DNA of 64,000 bases from Cytophagaceae bacterium (GCA_947460975.1 CANHGO010000001.1:248001-312000), one strand, 5' to 3'. Shown: positions 1 through 9,490, counted from the stretch's first letter. The notes: generated by a model from the sequence alone, not told the origin. Translations and numbers: made by a program.

Positions 1-1277
1 AAAAAATTGATTCTGATCATTGGAAATTATTATTCGCCAGAAGGTTTCAGGAATCAAATACCCAGGAAGGAATTAGTCTATACATTCATCTGCCCTATTG
101 TGAAAGTCTATGTACATTTTGTGGCTGCAACAAACGCATTACAACCAATCATTCCGTTGAAAAAGAATACATAGATGCACTCATTCTAGAATGGAATTTG
201 TACAAAATTTTGATGGGGCAAAAACCCGTGATTCGAGAATTTCATATTGGCGGCGGAACGCCCACTTTTTTCTCTCCTGAAAATTTGAATCGTTTATTGG
301 CCGCCATATTTCAAGATTCCATCATTCCAGAAGCGCATGAATTTGGTTTTGAGGGACACCCAAATAATACGACTAAAGCGCATTTAAAAATGTTTAGGAA
401 TTGGGGATTTAATCGAGTCAGTTTTGGAATGCAGGATAGTAATTTAGAAGTCCAACAAATCATCAACCGAATTCAGCCGCTAAAAAATGTAAAAAGAGTC
501 GTTAAATGGGCTCGAGAGCTTGGATATGAATCCATTAATTTGGATTTAGTTTATGGATTACCTAGGCAAGATTTGCCAAAAATAACCAAGACCATTGAAG
601 ATGCCTTGGCCATCAGACCAGATCGAATTGCCTTTTATAGCTATGCTCATGTGCCCTGGACGAGCCGAGCCCAACGCCTATTTGATGAACGCGATTTACC
701 TAGTGCGAACCAAAAAATGGCACTTTACCAACAAGGTAAAAACATGTTTGGAGCAGCGGGGTATGTTGACATAGGCATGGATCACTTTGCCTTACCGAAT
801 GACCCAATGGCATTGGCCCATTCGGAGGGAAATCTGCACCGTAATTTCATGGGATATACCATTCAAAAAACAGGATTGCTCATGGGATTAGGTGTCTCAA
901 GCATCAGTGATATTTATTATGGCTTTGCCCAAAACAAAAAATCCATTAGCGAATATTTCGAGCAAATTGCCCATCAAGAATTAGCCATTTTTAAAGGGTA
1001 TTTTTTAACAAAGACTGACCAAAAAATGAGGCAGTATATCCTCGACATTGCATGCCAAGGACGAACCAATTTTAATGAAAATGATTTAGCCATTTTACAG
1101 GAATATACTTTTGGGGAATTAGAAGATTTGGCAAAAGATGGATTATTACACTTTGACCAACATGGAGTCGAACTCACTAAATTGGGAAAGCATTTTACAC
1201 GCAACGTTTGTAAAGCCTTTGACTTAAAACTACTAAGCTCTGAGGTTTTAGAAAAATCTTTCAGCCAGGCCATTTGA
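1..1277 (+). CDS. hemN: Oxygen-independent coproporphyrinogen III oxidase, 5' end cut by window
   Basis: Radical SAM enzyme of anaerobic heme synthesis that decarboxylates coproporphyrinogen III to protoporphyrinogen IX. The frame is open from base 3. An ATG at 198 is internal: the bases before it, in the same frame, encode the family's cluster-binding stretch (LYIHLPYC, then CESLCTFCGCNKRIT, about 81-150), with the CxxxCxxC-x-C pattern typical of HemN rather than HemW. Further on come the SAM-binding GGGTPT motif, LDLVYGLP, and MDHFALPNDPMALA followed by LHRNFMGYT, all HemN hallmarks. The C-terminal HemN domain is complete and the stop is at 1275-1277. The missing part is probably only a few dozen residues. 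The gene converges on the hydroxylase gene downstream. Confidence 0.95.
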   Translation, partial: KIDSDHWKLLFARRFQESNTQEGISLYIHLPYCESLCTFCGCNKRITTNHSVEKEYIDALILEWNLYKILMGQKPVIREFHIGGGTPTFFSPENLNRLLAAIFQDSIIPEAHEFGFEGHPNNTTKAHLKMFRNWGFNRVSFGMQDSNLEVQQIINRIQPLKNVKRVVKWARELGYESINLDLVYGLPRQDLPKITKTIEDALAIRPDRIAFYSYAHVPWTSRAQRLFDERDLPSANQKMALYQQGKNMFGAAGYVDIGMDHFALPNDPMALAHSEGNLHRNFMGYTIQKTGLLMGLGVSSISDIYYGFAQNKKSISEYFEQIAHQELAIFKGYFLTKTDQKMRQYILDIACQGRTNFNENDLAILQEYTFGELEDLAKDGLLHFDQHGVELTKLGKHFTRNVCKAFDLKLLSSEVLEKSFSQAI

Positions 1278-1371
1278 TTTTAAAAATTCAACCAATTGAT
1301 ATTAAATTTATTTTATCAGTTTACTTGTGCAAAAAAAGAAGGTATTTATTTGAATTTTAATAACTTAGCTA

Positions 1372-1404
1372 AGCTTTACTAACTTTTGAAAAGTTAGTAA
1401 AGCT
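1372..1404. terminator. Long perfect inverted repeat between convergent genes
   Basis: Two 16-base arms (1372-1387 and 1389-1404, starting AGCTTTACTAAC) are exact reverse complements around a single central base. It lies between the convergent hemN and sterol desaturase genes. There is no clear T-run on either side, so a bidirectional terminator is likely from position rather than proven by a classic rho-independent signature. Confidence 0.5.
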
Positions 1405-1461
1405 GGAGCTAAGAGTCATGAATTGTTTTAGAAATGATCCGAAAAAATGTTAGCTATTCAG

Positions 1462-2721
1462 TTATTTTGCCGGGCTCGAAACGAAACTTGATCTGCAAAA
1501 AGAAAATACAAAAAAAGTAGTGAGGGCAAAATAAACGACTAATGCCGGGGCAATCCAATTGGATACTTGGCTTGAGCCAAACCAATCGCCCGATTGGACA
1601 ATCCATAAAACGCAAGCCACATTTTTGATCGTCTCAAGGATCCAAACTTTTGAATTCCCATCCATTAAATCGGTCAGTGCATAAATATGCACAAATATAA
1701 ACGCACCATAAATAAAAATATTAGGTGTGCCTATGCTTGCAATATGGCTGTACAAATAAGACACAATTAAAAGAAGGCTAAAGAGTTGGCCCCATAAATA
1801 GTACCTAAGCGAAGGCGAAGCCTCTTTTTTATAATGTTCAAAATCGTAAACATCTTCAATTTTATATATGGGATACTCCTTAATGACATTTTCGGGGCGC
1901 CAACCTAAAGGCATGAACCAGATTCGCAATTTGTCTTTCCAGGAATTTGCATGCCAAGCATCTTGAATTAATGACCAAAGGTGTAAAAAATTAATTTTGA
2001 TTGGGTTCCAAGTTCTTACCGGTCTCGTTATTCCATATACGGCAGGAATATCATCTCTTTCTTCTTGGAATGTACCAAACATTCGATCCCAAAAAATAAA
2101 TATTTGGCCATAATTTTTATCTAAGTATTCAGGATTTATCGCGTGATGAACTCGGTGATGAGCCGGAGTCACAATGACATATTCAAGCCAACCCATCGTT
2201 TTAATATGACGCGTGTGGTACCACAACTGAGCAAATAAATGAAGCGGGGCCACCACGGCAATGACATTTTGAGGAACACCTAAGACAGCTGCTGGCAATA
2301 ATAAAAAAGTGAAAATTCGAACAAAAACCGAAATACTTTGCCTCAAGGCACAGGCTAAATTAAATTCCTCACTACTATGATGTACTAAGTGATTGTTCCA
2401 AAAAATATTAATGGTATGATTTAAGCGATGAACCCAATATCCGGAAAAATCAAGAGCCATAAATGCGATCAAATATAACAAGACACTTGACTGCACTTGA
2501 ATTAAATTAAAATGTTCTACGAGCCATGGATAGGATAAAATCCCAACACTAAGTCCCAAAACATCCTTAGTCGAATTGGTTACCCCTGAGCTTAAACTTG
2601 AAATCATGTCCAAGGTTTCCACCGTTTCAAATCCTTTATACCAACCGTACCACTTTTCAAATAGCACCAGAAATAAAAATAAAGGAGTCACAATAACTAA
2701 AATATTTCCGTAGGTTTCCAT
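1462..2721 (-). CDS. Sterol desaturase / fatty acid hydroxylase family membrane protein
   Basis: Integral membrane di-iron oxygenase of the fatty acid hydroxylase superfamily, 419 residues. The family's histidine clusters are visible: HRLNH and HLVHHSSEEFN in the first half, then HTRH and HHRVHHAINPEYLDKNYG. These bind the two irons on the cytoplasmic face. The HHSSEEFN and DKNYGQIFIFWDRMFGTF segments resemble the branch that contains alkylglycerol monooxygenase. About five to six hydrophobic helices precede and separate the clusters, and more follow at the C-terminus (IFIYGAFIFVHIYAL, ALVVYFALTTFFVF). The substrate cannot be named from sequence. It is a single gene, convergent with hemN, with its own candidate promoter upstream. 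Confidence 0.88.
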   Translation of the reverse strand: METYGNILVIVTPLFLFLVLFEKWYGWYKGFETVETLDMISSLSSGVTNSTKDVLGLSVGILSYPWLVEHFNLIQVQSSVLLYLIAFMALDFSGYWVHRLNHTINIFWNNHLVHHSSEEFNLACALRQSISVFVRIFTFLLLPAAVLGVPQNVIAVVAPLHLFAQLWYHTRHIKTMGWLEYVIVTPAHHRVHHAINPEYLDKNYGQIFIFWDRMFGTFQEERDDIPAVYGITRPVRTWNPIKINFLHLWSLIQDAWHANSWKDKLRIWFMPLGWRPENVIKEYPIYKIEDVYDFEHYKKEASPSLRYYLWGQLFSLLLIVSYLYSHIASIGTPNIFIYGAFIFVHIYALTDLMDGNSKVWILETIKNVACVLWIVQSGDWFGSSQVSNWIAPALVVYFALTTFFVFSFCRSSFVSSPAK

Positions 2722-2788
2722 CGCAATCGTTTACCGTAAAATCATTTAAAAGAATCGTAAATGTATAAAAAAAATACGCGTTTGAATG

Positions 2789-2796
2789 CAAAATTA
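2789..2796 (-). promoter_or_regulatory. Candidate -7 box of the hydroxylase gene
   Basis: On the minus strand this reads TAATTTTG, matching the Bacteroidota -7 consensus TAnnTTTG. It lies about 68 bases before the start codon at 2721. A -33 TTG is not well spaced, so the call rests on the -7 box alone. Confidence 0.4.
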
Positions 2797-2844
2797 AATT
2801 CGTTGCGTTTCATTTTTTCTACAAAGCTTATTCAACTCATTTAA

Positions 2845-4149
2845 ATGAGTCGATTAATGAAAAAATCGGCTAAATTTGAAATTCCTAAACCAAAAAAAAT
2901 GAAAAAAAGTCCCTACATCGTATTCATTATCTTATTGACTTTTTTCGTCATTTCATTTCTGTCCAACATCATAGGCCCGATTATTCCTGACATCATCACA
3001 GGTTTTCATTTAAGCCTAACGATGGTTTCCCTATTGCCCTTCGCTTTTTTCATTGCCTATGGATTTATGTCCATTCCGGCAGGTATAATGCTAGAAGTTT
3101 TCAATGAAAAGAAAGTTATGATGTTTGCTTTTTTACTATCCAGTTTAGGCTCTCTTTTGATCGTTATTTCTCCCAATTATATGTCGGCGATCGTCTCACT
3201 ATTTATGATTGGCTGCGGAATGGCCATGTTGCAAGTCGTGGTTAATCCCCTTCTTAGGACGGCAGGGGGAGAAGAAAATTATGCCAATTTTTCTGTTTGG
3301 GCCCAATTGATTTTTGGGTCTGCTTCGTATGTAAGCCCATTCGTTTATCAATCCTTTATTTTACAAAAAAAATTATCCGTCAATCAAACTGGTTGGTCTG
3401 CGACACTTTTCAAACAAATACCAGACGCGTTTCCATGGCTTTCCCTGTATGTTTTATTTATCGCCGTTAGCTTATTGATGGTTGTCATTATATATGCCTC
3501 AAAATTCCCGAAAGTCGACCTAGATGAAAGTGAAAAACCGGGTCCATTAGAGATTCATTTAACTTTATTAAAAAATAAATATGTGATTTTATATTTCATC
3601 GCCATGCTCTGTTATGTCGGCACGGAACAAGGAATATCGAATTGGATTTCGCAATTTTTATCCACCTATCATGGCGTAGATCCGCAGACCACAGGGGCAG
3701 ATACGATAGCCTATTTTTGGGGACTTATGACCGCTGGAGGTATTCTTGGATTAATTTTATTGAAAATTTTAGATAGCAGAATTGTACTTGTCACCTTCTC
3801 TTTTTTAGCCATTGCATCTTTAGCTCTTGCGCTTTTGGGCACAAAATCTATGGCATTATTAGCCTTTCCTTTGCTCGGTTTATTTCTTTCTGTGATGTTT
3901 CCCATTATATTTTCCCTAGCCTTAAATTCGTTCAAAGAAAATCATGGTTCCTTTTCTGGAATTTTGGTCACAGGGATCGTGGGAGGCGCCATTTTACCCT
4001 TTATCATTGGAGGAATTGGTGATATTTTTGGCTTAAAAATAGGCATGAGTGTTCTGTTCGTCACATTGCTCTATATTTTCAGCATCGGATTTTGGGCCAA
4101 ACCTCTTGTCAATAATAAACACCTGAATTTATTTAAGGAGAAAGTATAG
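2845..4149 (+). CDS. MFS transporter, sugar (FucP-like) type
   Basis: Twelve-helix major facilitator protein, up to 434 residues, inner membrane. The N-terminal half (FLSNIIGPIIPDIITGFHLSLTMVSLLPFAFFIAYGFMSIPAG) and GCGMAMLQVVVNPLLRTAGG resemble the fucose/glucose/galactose proton symporter branch, where the asparagine-proline pair of helix 4 is conserved. The C-terminal half contains YVGTEQGISNWISQFL, also typical of that branch. Two start codons are possible: 2845, or 2899 (MKKSPYIVFI), which begins directly before helix 1. The first would add an 18-residue lysine-rich tail. The gene stands alone, converging with one base of spacing on the dienelactone hydrolase gene. Confidence 0.85.
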   Translation: MSRLMKKSAKFEIPKPKKMKKSPYIVFIILLTFFVISFLSNIIGPIIPDIITGFHLSLTMVSLLPFAFFIAYGFMSIPAGIMLEVFNEKKVMMFAFLLSSLGSLLIVISPNYMSAIVSLFMIGCGMAMLQVVVNPLLRTAGGEENYANFSVWAQLIFGSASYVSPFVYQSFILQKKLSVNQTGWSATLFKQIPDAFPWLSLYVLFIAVSLLMVVIIYASKFPKVDLDESEKPGPLEIHLTLLKNKYVILYFIAMLCYVGTEQGISNWISQFLSTYHGVDPQTTGADTIAYFWGLMTAGGILGLILLKILDSRIVLVTFSFLAIASLALALLGTKSMALLAFPLLGLFLSVMFPIIFSLALNSFKENHGSFSGILVTGIVGGAILPFIIGGIGDIFGLKIGMSVLFVTLLYIFSIGFWAKPLVNNKHLNLFKEKV

Positions 4150-4150
4150 G

Positions 4151-5020
4151 CTAAATTTTAATATACTTTTTGAAGAAGTTCATGGTTCTCTCCCAGGCCA
4201 ATTTAGCCGTCGCTTCTTGGTAGCGAGCTGGGGACGAATCATTATTAAAGGCATGTTGGGCCCCTTCGTAAACAAACAATTGATAATCAATTTGATTATT
4301 TTTCAACGCGTTTTCATAGGCAGGGATACCCGCATTGATTCTTTCATCTAATCCTGCGTAATGCAACATCAATTTGGCTTTGATGTTGGGTACCAAAGCA
4401 GGGTCAATTTGACGGCCATAATACGGAACGCCTAAGGTTAATTTAGGATCCTTAGCTGCTAGATCGTTCACGATACCACCACCCCAACAAAAACCGATGC
4501 ATGCCGTTTTTTGATTACTATTTTTTAATGTTCGAAGGTAGCTTAAGCCGCTCATCATGTTTTCAAGATTTTGCTTGGCATCCAATTTCCCAATCAACGT
4601 TCGCCCTTCATCTTCATTCGTGGGCGTACCACCAAACTGGCTTAGTCCATCAATTCCTAAAGCAATAAAACCTTCCTTGGCAATTCGCCTTGTTACATCT
4701 TTAATATGTGGCGTCAAACCCCTATTTTCATGAATGACTAAAACAGCACCTAGGGGTTGCTTAGCGTTTTTGGGCTGCACTAAATATCCTTTGATGACGC
4801 CATTGGGTGATGGAAATTCAGCGGTAGAAAAATGTAGATCCGCATCATCTTCTGCGACAATTGCGCTAGCCGAATAACTTCCTTCCAAGGCTGGCAGAAT
4901 AGTATTTAAGGCTGCCACTCCACCAACTAGTTTTGTCAAGCGATTCAAAAATACCTCCCGACTTAATGGCTTATGTGTATATTCATCAAATAACTGAATG
5001 ATTTCCTGGTTGATTTTCAT
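4151..5020 (-). CDS. Dienelactone hydrolase family protein
   Basis: Alpha/beta hydrolase, 289 residues, related to carboxymethylenebutenolidase. The nucleophile elbow ACIGFCWGGG carries the family's cysteine, and GAQHAFNND carries the catalytic histidine. LVIHENRGLTPHIKDVTRR is the oxyanion-side signature of the family. The start at 5020 (MKINQEIIQLFDE) is chosen because an upstream in-frame ATG at 5119 would translate through the tRNA-Asp 3' fragment and terminator at 5053-5105. A short hydrophobic stretch follows about 20 residues in (VGGVAALNTILPAL), possibly an export signal. This was the gene directly downstream of tRNA-Asp before the 26.8-kb element inserted. Confidence 0.87.
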   Translation of the reverse strand: MKINQEIIQLFDEYTHKPLSREVFLNRLTKLVGGVAALNTILPALEGSYSASAIVAEDDADLHFSTAEFPSPNGVIKGYLVQPKNAKQPLGAVLVIHENRGLTPHIKDVTRRIAKEGFIALGIDGLSQFGGTPTNEDEGRTLIGKLDAKQNLENMMSGLSYLRTLKNSNQKTACIGFCWGGGIVNDLAAKDPKLTLGVPYYGRQIDPALVPNIKAKLMLHYAGLDERINAGIPAYENALKNNQIDYQLFVYEGAQHAFNNDSSPARYQEATAKLAWERTMNFFKKYIKI

Positions 5021-5052
5021 GTTGAATTTTGTTTTTTTTTCAAATCTAAGCA

Positions 5053-5105
5053 AAAAAAAGTCCCTGAAAATCAGAGACTTAAATTTTAGTTGGCGGTCCG
5101 GACGG
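5053..5105 (-). repeat. Left attachment site: copy of tRNA-Asp 3' end plus terminator
   Basis: This 53-base block matches 31852-31904 with one mismatch (T at 5085, C at 31884). Read on the minus strand it holds the last 15 bases of tRNA-Asp including CCA (5105 to 5091), followed by the tRNA's terminator hairpin (5080 to 5061) and a T-run. Homology stops sharply inside the T-stem at 5105/5106. A tRNA 3' fragment at the far end of a region that has a tyrosine integrase beside the intact tRNA is the standard signature of site-specific integration. Confidence 0.9.
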
Positions 5106-5501
5106 TGGGAATGAAACAAATCTGACTGAACTCAAATCGGACAAAAACGTCAAAATATAACAATATAGGTATTATATTGGTTAATCTAATTGTATCGAAA
5201 TTGTATCAAATCAGGTCGTTCTGCTTCGGTTTTAGCACCACCCTACCAGTCGAAAAGTGTTAACATCCATTTCATTTTAGGTACCGGTAACCTACATTAT
5301 CACAAAATATGTTTTTATTTGATTTAAAGACCATATTAGGGTCTTTTTTGCAGCAAATTGAGTCATTTTGATTGTTTTGCTTCACCAATGGGGCACAAAT
5401 TTCAACCGAGCGTTTAAATTAAACTAGCAAATGAGTCCGACCGCTTAATTTGAAGATATATCATCTATATAAATTAACGTAATGAAATAATTAGTATAAG
5501 A
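5106..5501. other. Left-end non-coding region of the element
   Basis: No gene is apparent. Visible items are a TAGCACC heptamer at 5233-5239 that recurs twice near the right end of the element, an imperfect inverted repeat at 5278-5294 (TAGGT, ACCGGTA, ACCTA), and a hairpin with T-run at 5326-5349. These could be integrase or excisionase sites, but the sequence alone does not show it. Confidence 0.5.
5326..5349 (+). terminator. Rho-independent terminator near the element's left end
   Basis: Stem AAAGACC (5326-5332) pairs with GGTCTTT (5340-5346) across a 7-base loop and runs into six T residues (5344-5349). The T-run is on the plus strand, although no plus-strand gene lies to its left inside the element. 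It may insulate the cargo from outside transcription entering from the left. Confidence 0.6.
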
Positions 5502-6236
5502 TTATAAATTTTGTTCTATTTTAATGGAAGCAATTTTCAAAGATTTTTTAATTTCTATTTCTTTACTTTTATTGCATCGATATTCTGGAAGAAATATGCT
5601 TAAGCCTGCAATCACCTTATTATTTTTGAAAATGGGAACAGCAAAACCTTTTACACCTCTTTCTTGCAAGTAAGTTGCAACAAATGCCTCTTCTTTTATT
5701 TTTGAAATTGCGTCATTTAGACCTTCCAAAGTTGATGCCTCTTTCCATATAGATGCATCGGGTAATCCATTTTGTTGTAAAAAACTTTTCCTTTCGCCTT
5801 CGCTAAGATAAGCAAATAGTATTCGGCCACTAGCCGATTCATAAACAGGTCTCTCAGTCTTTAGTTGTACTTGAATGTCACGATCAGAATGAACTGAATG
5901 TAATAAAATACGCTTTTGATTTCTAAGTACACCAATTAAACAAGTTTCATTAAGATTTTGGGTTAAATCTGCCATTGTACTACGTGAAGCGGCAATGAGC
6001 TCTTGCTCGTAATTTACTTCATTTGTTAACCTAAATGAAGATGGGCCTAATTTATATCCCTTTTTTTTACCAACATGTTCGACATATCCTTTACTTATTA
6101 GCGTATTAATAATATTAGATACTGTTGGCTGTTTCAAGTTTAAAATACTTGAAATTTCGGTAAGCGTCAGAGGTTGCCCCTTTGCTTGAGCAATTAATTC
6201 AAGAATTTCAAACGCTTTTAATAAAACTAAAACCAT
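5502..6236 (-). CDS. IclR family transcriptional regulator
   Basis: 244 residues. The N-terminal winged helix-turn-helix (about 1-65; LTLTEISSILNLKQPTVSNIINTLISKGYVE) is followed by the IclR effector domain (about 80-240; GRILFAYLSEGE, then RGVKGFAVPIFKNNKVIAGLSIFLP). IclR proteins usually bind a small metabolite, often a sugar acid or its lactone, and control adjacent catabolic genes. It diverges from susC with 208 bases between start codons, so it is the likely local regulator of the cargo operon. Bacteroidota sugar loci are more often controlled by hybrid two-component, SusR or ECF sigma/anti-sigma systems, so an IclR here is somewhat unusual. Confidence 0.9.
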   Translation of the reverse strand: MVLVLLKAFEILELIAQAKGQPLTLTEISSILNLKQPTVSNIINTLISKGYVEHVGKKKGYKLGPSSFRLTNEVNYEQELIAASRSTMADLTQNLNETCLIGVLRNQKRILLHSVHSDRDIQVQLKTERPVYESASGRILFAYLSEGERKSFLQQNGLPDASIWKEASTLEGLNDAISKIKEEAFVATYLQERGVKGFAVPIFKNNKVIAGLSIFLPEYRCNKSKEIEIKKSLKIASIKIEQNL

Positions 6237-6399
6237 TTACTTTATTATTATTGAAGTAAATGTAATTAATATTTTATTTTTAAAAAAATAGTTACCACCT
6301 ACAAATTAATAAAAGATCATCAATTTGTTTAATAGGGCCTATTATAGCACTATTATTAAAATAAATAAAAAAATAATTATATTTAAATAAAATGTTTAA

Positions 6400-6407
6400 T
6401 ACATTTG
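6400..6407 (+). promoter_or_regulatory. Candidate -7 box of the susCD promoter
   Basis: TACATTTG matches TAnnTTTG and lies 38 bases before the susC start at 6445. The surrounding 200 bases are very AT-rich. No well-placed TTG at -33 is visible, which would suit a promoter that needs an activator. Confidence 0.55.
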
Positions 6408-6444
6408 CATTGTAAAATAATTATTCAACAATAATAAAGTATTT

Positions 6445-9435
6445 ATGAAAACAAATAAATTTTCTACAACTTTTGCTTTATTAGTGGGCATTTACTTTTT
6501 ATGCTCTCTTAGCGCTAATGCACAAACCATTACAGGCTTAGTCAAAGATGCCGAAACAAACGAACCCTTACCTGGAGTAAGTATAACAGTCAAGGGTTCT
6601 TCTAAAGGCACATTGACGAATGTCAAAGGTGAGTTTTCCTTGAATATCCCTAATGAAAAAACATTATTGGTATTTTCATTTGTGGGATATATTGCAAAAG
6701 AAATTGAAGCGGGTAATACAACGAAATTAATAGTATCGTTGCAACAAGATTCTCAAGCTTTAGATGAGGTTGTTGTTGTTGGTTATGGAACAGTTAAAAA
6801 ATCTGATTTAACAGGTTCGTTGACTTCGGTTAAAGCAAAGGAAATCAATGCGTTTCCAACTACTAATGTGCTGCAGGCATTATCGGGTCGTGCCTCCGGT
6901 GTGCAGGTGATTCAAAATACAGGTTCGCCGGGCGGTGCTGTTAGTGTTAGAATTCGTGGAACCAACTCGGTGCAGGGCAGTAATGAACCTCTTTATGTAG
7001 TTGATGGATTTCCTTCTTCGGGAAGCAACCCAACTATATTAAATAATACGGATATCGAGTCTATTGAAATTTTAAAAGATGCCTCGGCTACTGCTATTTA
7101 TGGTTCACGAGGAGCAAATGGCGTCGTATTAATTACTACCAAACAGGGGAAGGCGGGAAAAGTGCAGGTAGATTACGAAGGGAGTTATAGCGTACAGACC
7201 TTAAGAAAAAATTTGGATTTAATGAATGCCAAAGAATATGCCACTTTTTATAACGAACAAGCCACAAATGATAAGGTAGCACCATATTTTACCCAAGCCC
7301 AAATAGATGGCTTCGGTGAAGGGTTCGATTGGCAAAATCTAATTTTTCGTAAAGCTCCCATGCAAACACACAACTTAACTGTCAGTGGAGGCAATGAAAA
7401 AACACGCTACTCAATTGGAGGAAGTATTTTTGGACAACAGGGGATAATAATCGGTAGCGATTACAACCGTTACTCACTTAGGGCTAATGTTAATACAGAA
7501 GTAAGTAAAAAATTCAGTGTCGCTTATGGGGCAACTTTAACTAATATTGCCAGCAGCCGGCAAAATAATGGGGGCAGTAACAGAGGTGGGTCAATGACAT
7601 CAGCAGCTATTTCAGCTCCACCCACACTTACACCATATAATGAGGATGGTACATTTAGGAATCTAGCTACCGCTTATCCTTTTATTTCAAATGTAATTAT
7701 AAACCCGCTCAACTTTACAAACGAACAAACAGACCAGGTAAATGCCAACCGTGTTTTAGCGAATTTGGCTTTAACGTTTAAGCCATTTGAAGGGCTGGCG
7801 ATCAAAATTGCAGGAGGTGTTGAAAATAGTGATGACCGAACCGACGGATATACCACCACCGCTTTTGTCAATTCGCAGGGCTCAGCCAGTGTTTCTACTT
7901 CGCAGGGAAGAAGTCTGTTGAGTGAAAATACAGTAAGTTATAACAAAATCTTCGGTAAGCACAGCCTGTCTTCGGTGTTGGGTTTTACCTACCAGGATTT
8001 TTTAAATACCTCTCTGGGAGGATCCGGGAATGGATTTCTCAGTAATGTGACAGAAACGGCAAATTTGAGTTCCGCAGGTATTCCAGGAATTCCGAGTTCA
8101 AGCTATTCATTAGCCAGAATTTTATCTGGCTTAGGTCGGGTGAATTATAGCTTTGATAACAAATACCTAGCTACAATGAGTTTTCGTGCTGATGGTTCAT
8201 CAAGATATAGCCCTGAAAATAAGTGGGGATATTTCCCTTCTGCAGCCTTGGCGTGGCGGATTTCGGAAGAGGATTTTCTGAAAGACAACGCACTCATATC
8301 TAATCTTAAATTAAGGTCAAGTTGGGGACAAACCGGAAGCCAGGCTATAAGTCCATATGCAACACTCAATAATCTACTATCAGGGAAAACTGTTTTTGGA
8401 GATGCCATTTACAATACGTTTGCACCTGGTACACGCCTTCCAGGCAATTTAAAATGGGAAACTACTGAACAGGCGGACATTGGTATTGATGCATCTTTTG
8501 TAAACAACCGATATCACCTTACTGTAGATTATTATATCAAAAATACCCGAGACCTTTTGAATACAGTGCAATTACCCGAGAGCTTTGGTTTTACGAGTAC
8601 GATAAGAAACGTTGGTGAAATCCAAAACAAAGGCTTAGAAATTACATTTGATGGCCGAGTATTTGATAAAGAATTTAAATGGGATATTGGAGCAAATATT
8701 TCGTTTAATCGTAATCAGGTAGTAAAATTATATAATGGATCAGATATTTTAGGTGGATCTATTTCTGTAACGCTTATTAGTGATAATCCCAATTTGCTTC
8801 GTGAGGGTCAACCCATGGGAGTATTTTATGGTTATGTAACGGACGGGTACACCAATTTGGGGAGGGAAAAGTATAAGGATTTAAACAATGATGGCTTAAT
8901 AAACCAATTTGATAAGACCATTATTGGCAATCCTAATCCCGATTTTATTTACGGGTTTAATTCTACCATGAGCTATAAAGGTTTGGAATTCATGTTTTTT
9001 TTGCAAGGCTCTCAAGGGAACGATTTAGTTAATGTTAGTTCAATTGGAAGTACCCTTGACTACGGTTTTGGCTTAAATATGCCTCGTGAGGTATTTTATA
9101 ACCATTGGACAGCATCAAATCCAACAGCAAAATATCCAATCATTTCAAGAGCAAATACGTATAACTTTTCAAACCGATTGGTAGAAGACGGCTCATACCT
9201 ACGATTACGTAATATACAATTGGCCTATACTCTACCCTTGAAAAAATGGGGAGTAAATTTACGTACTGCCCAAGTGTATGCCAGCGGCCAAAACCTATTT
9301 ACGATTACAAAGTATTCTTGGTGGGATCCCGAAACCAACTCACAGGGTGGAGCAAATTCCATTGGTCAGGGTATAGATCATTACAGCTATCCAACCTCTA
9401 AATCAATAACATTAGGACTTAGAATTGGATTTTAA
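6445..9435 (+). CDS. SusC/RagA-type TonB-linked outer membrane transporter
   Basis: 996 residues. A signal peptide (1-26, ending SANA) is followed by a carboxypeptidase-regulatory-like beta-sandwich (about 29-101; ITGLVKDAETNEPLPGVSITVKG). Then come the TonB box region DEVVVVGYGTVKKSDLTGS (107 onward), the plug domain (LQALSGRASGVQV, then IRGTNSV, PLYVVDG, IESIEILKDASATAIYGSRGANGVVLITTK), and a long 22-strand-type barrel ending in a terminal phenylalanine (GLRIGF). It imports oligosaccharides across the outer membrane using TonB energy, with the SusD encoded 55 bases downstream as its lid. It is the first gene of a co-directional cargo operon that runs to about 23.8 kb. Confidence 0.97.
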   Translation: MKTNKFSTTFALLVGIYFLCSLSANAQTITGLVKDAETNEPLPGVSITVKGSSKGTLTNVKGEFSLNIPNEKTLLVFSFVGYIAKEIEAGNTTKLIVSLQQDSQALDEVVVVGYGTVKKSDLTGSLTSVKAKEINAFPTTNVLQALSGRASGVQVIQNTGSPGGAVSVRIRGTNSVQGSNEPLYVVDGFPSSGSNPTILNNTDIESIEILKDASATAIYGSRGANGVVLITTKQGKAGKVQVDYEGSYSVQTLRKNLDLMNAKEYATFYNEQATNDKVAPYFTQAQIDGFGEGFDWQNLIFRKAPMQTHNLTVSGGNEKTRYSIGGSIFGQQGIIIGSDYNRYSLRANVNTEVSKKFSVAYGATLTNIASSRQNNGGSNRGGSMTSAAISAPPTLTPYNEDGTFRNLATAYPFISNVIINPLNFTNEQTDQVNANRVLANLALTFKPFEGLAIKIAGGVENSDDRTDGYTTTAFVNSQGSASVSTSQGRSLLSENTVSYNKIFGKHSLSSVLGFTYQDFLNTSLGGSGNGFLSNVTETANLSSAGIPGIPSSSYSLARILSGLGRVNYSFDNKYLATMSFRADGSSRYSPENKWGYFPSAALAWRISEEDFLKDNALISNLKLRSSWGQTGSQAISPYATLNNLLSGKTVFGDAIYNTFAPGTRLPGNLKWETTEQADIGIDASFVNNRYHLTVDYYIKNTRDLLNTVQLPESFGFTSTIRNVGEIQNKGLEITFDGRVFDKEFKWDIGANISFNRNQVVKLYNGSDILGGSISVTLISDNPNLLREGQPMGVFYGYVTDGYTNLGREKYKDLNNDGLINQFDKTIIGNPNPDFIYGFNSTMSYKGLEFMFFLQGSQGNDLVNVSSIGSTLDYGFGLNMPREVFYNHWTASNPTAKYPIISRANTYNFSNRLVEDGSYLRLRNIQLAYTLPLKKWGVNLRTAQVYASGQNLFTITKYSWWDPETNSQGGANSIGQGIDHYSYPTSKSITLGLRIGF

Positions 9436-9490
9436 TTTATTCTTAAATATTTTTTGTTGTTTGACACATTATTAAACTTTAACTAAAAAA

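Noticed and set aside
198-200. ATG at 198 as the hemN start
   Set aside because: The same frame upstream encodes the essential radical SAM cysteines, so the gene begins before the window.
5021-5119. N-terminal extension of the dienelactone hydrolase from an ATG at 5119
   Set aside because: It would translate the tRNA-Asp 3' fragment and its terminator, i.e. the att site; the start at 5020 fits the family.
5091-5150. A second, degenerate tRNA gene next to the left att site
   Set aside because: Beyond 5105 the resemblance to tRNA-Asp is limited to short matches such as CTGAACT; no cloverleaf can be drawn.
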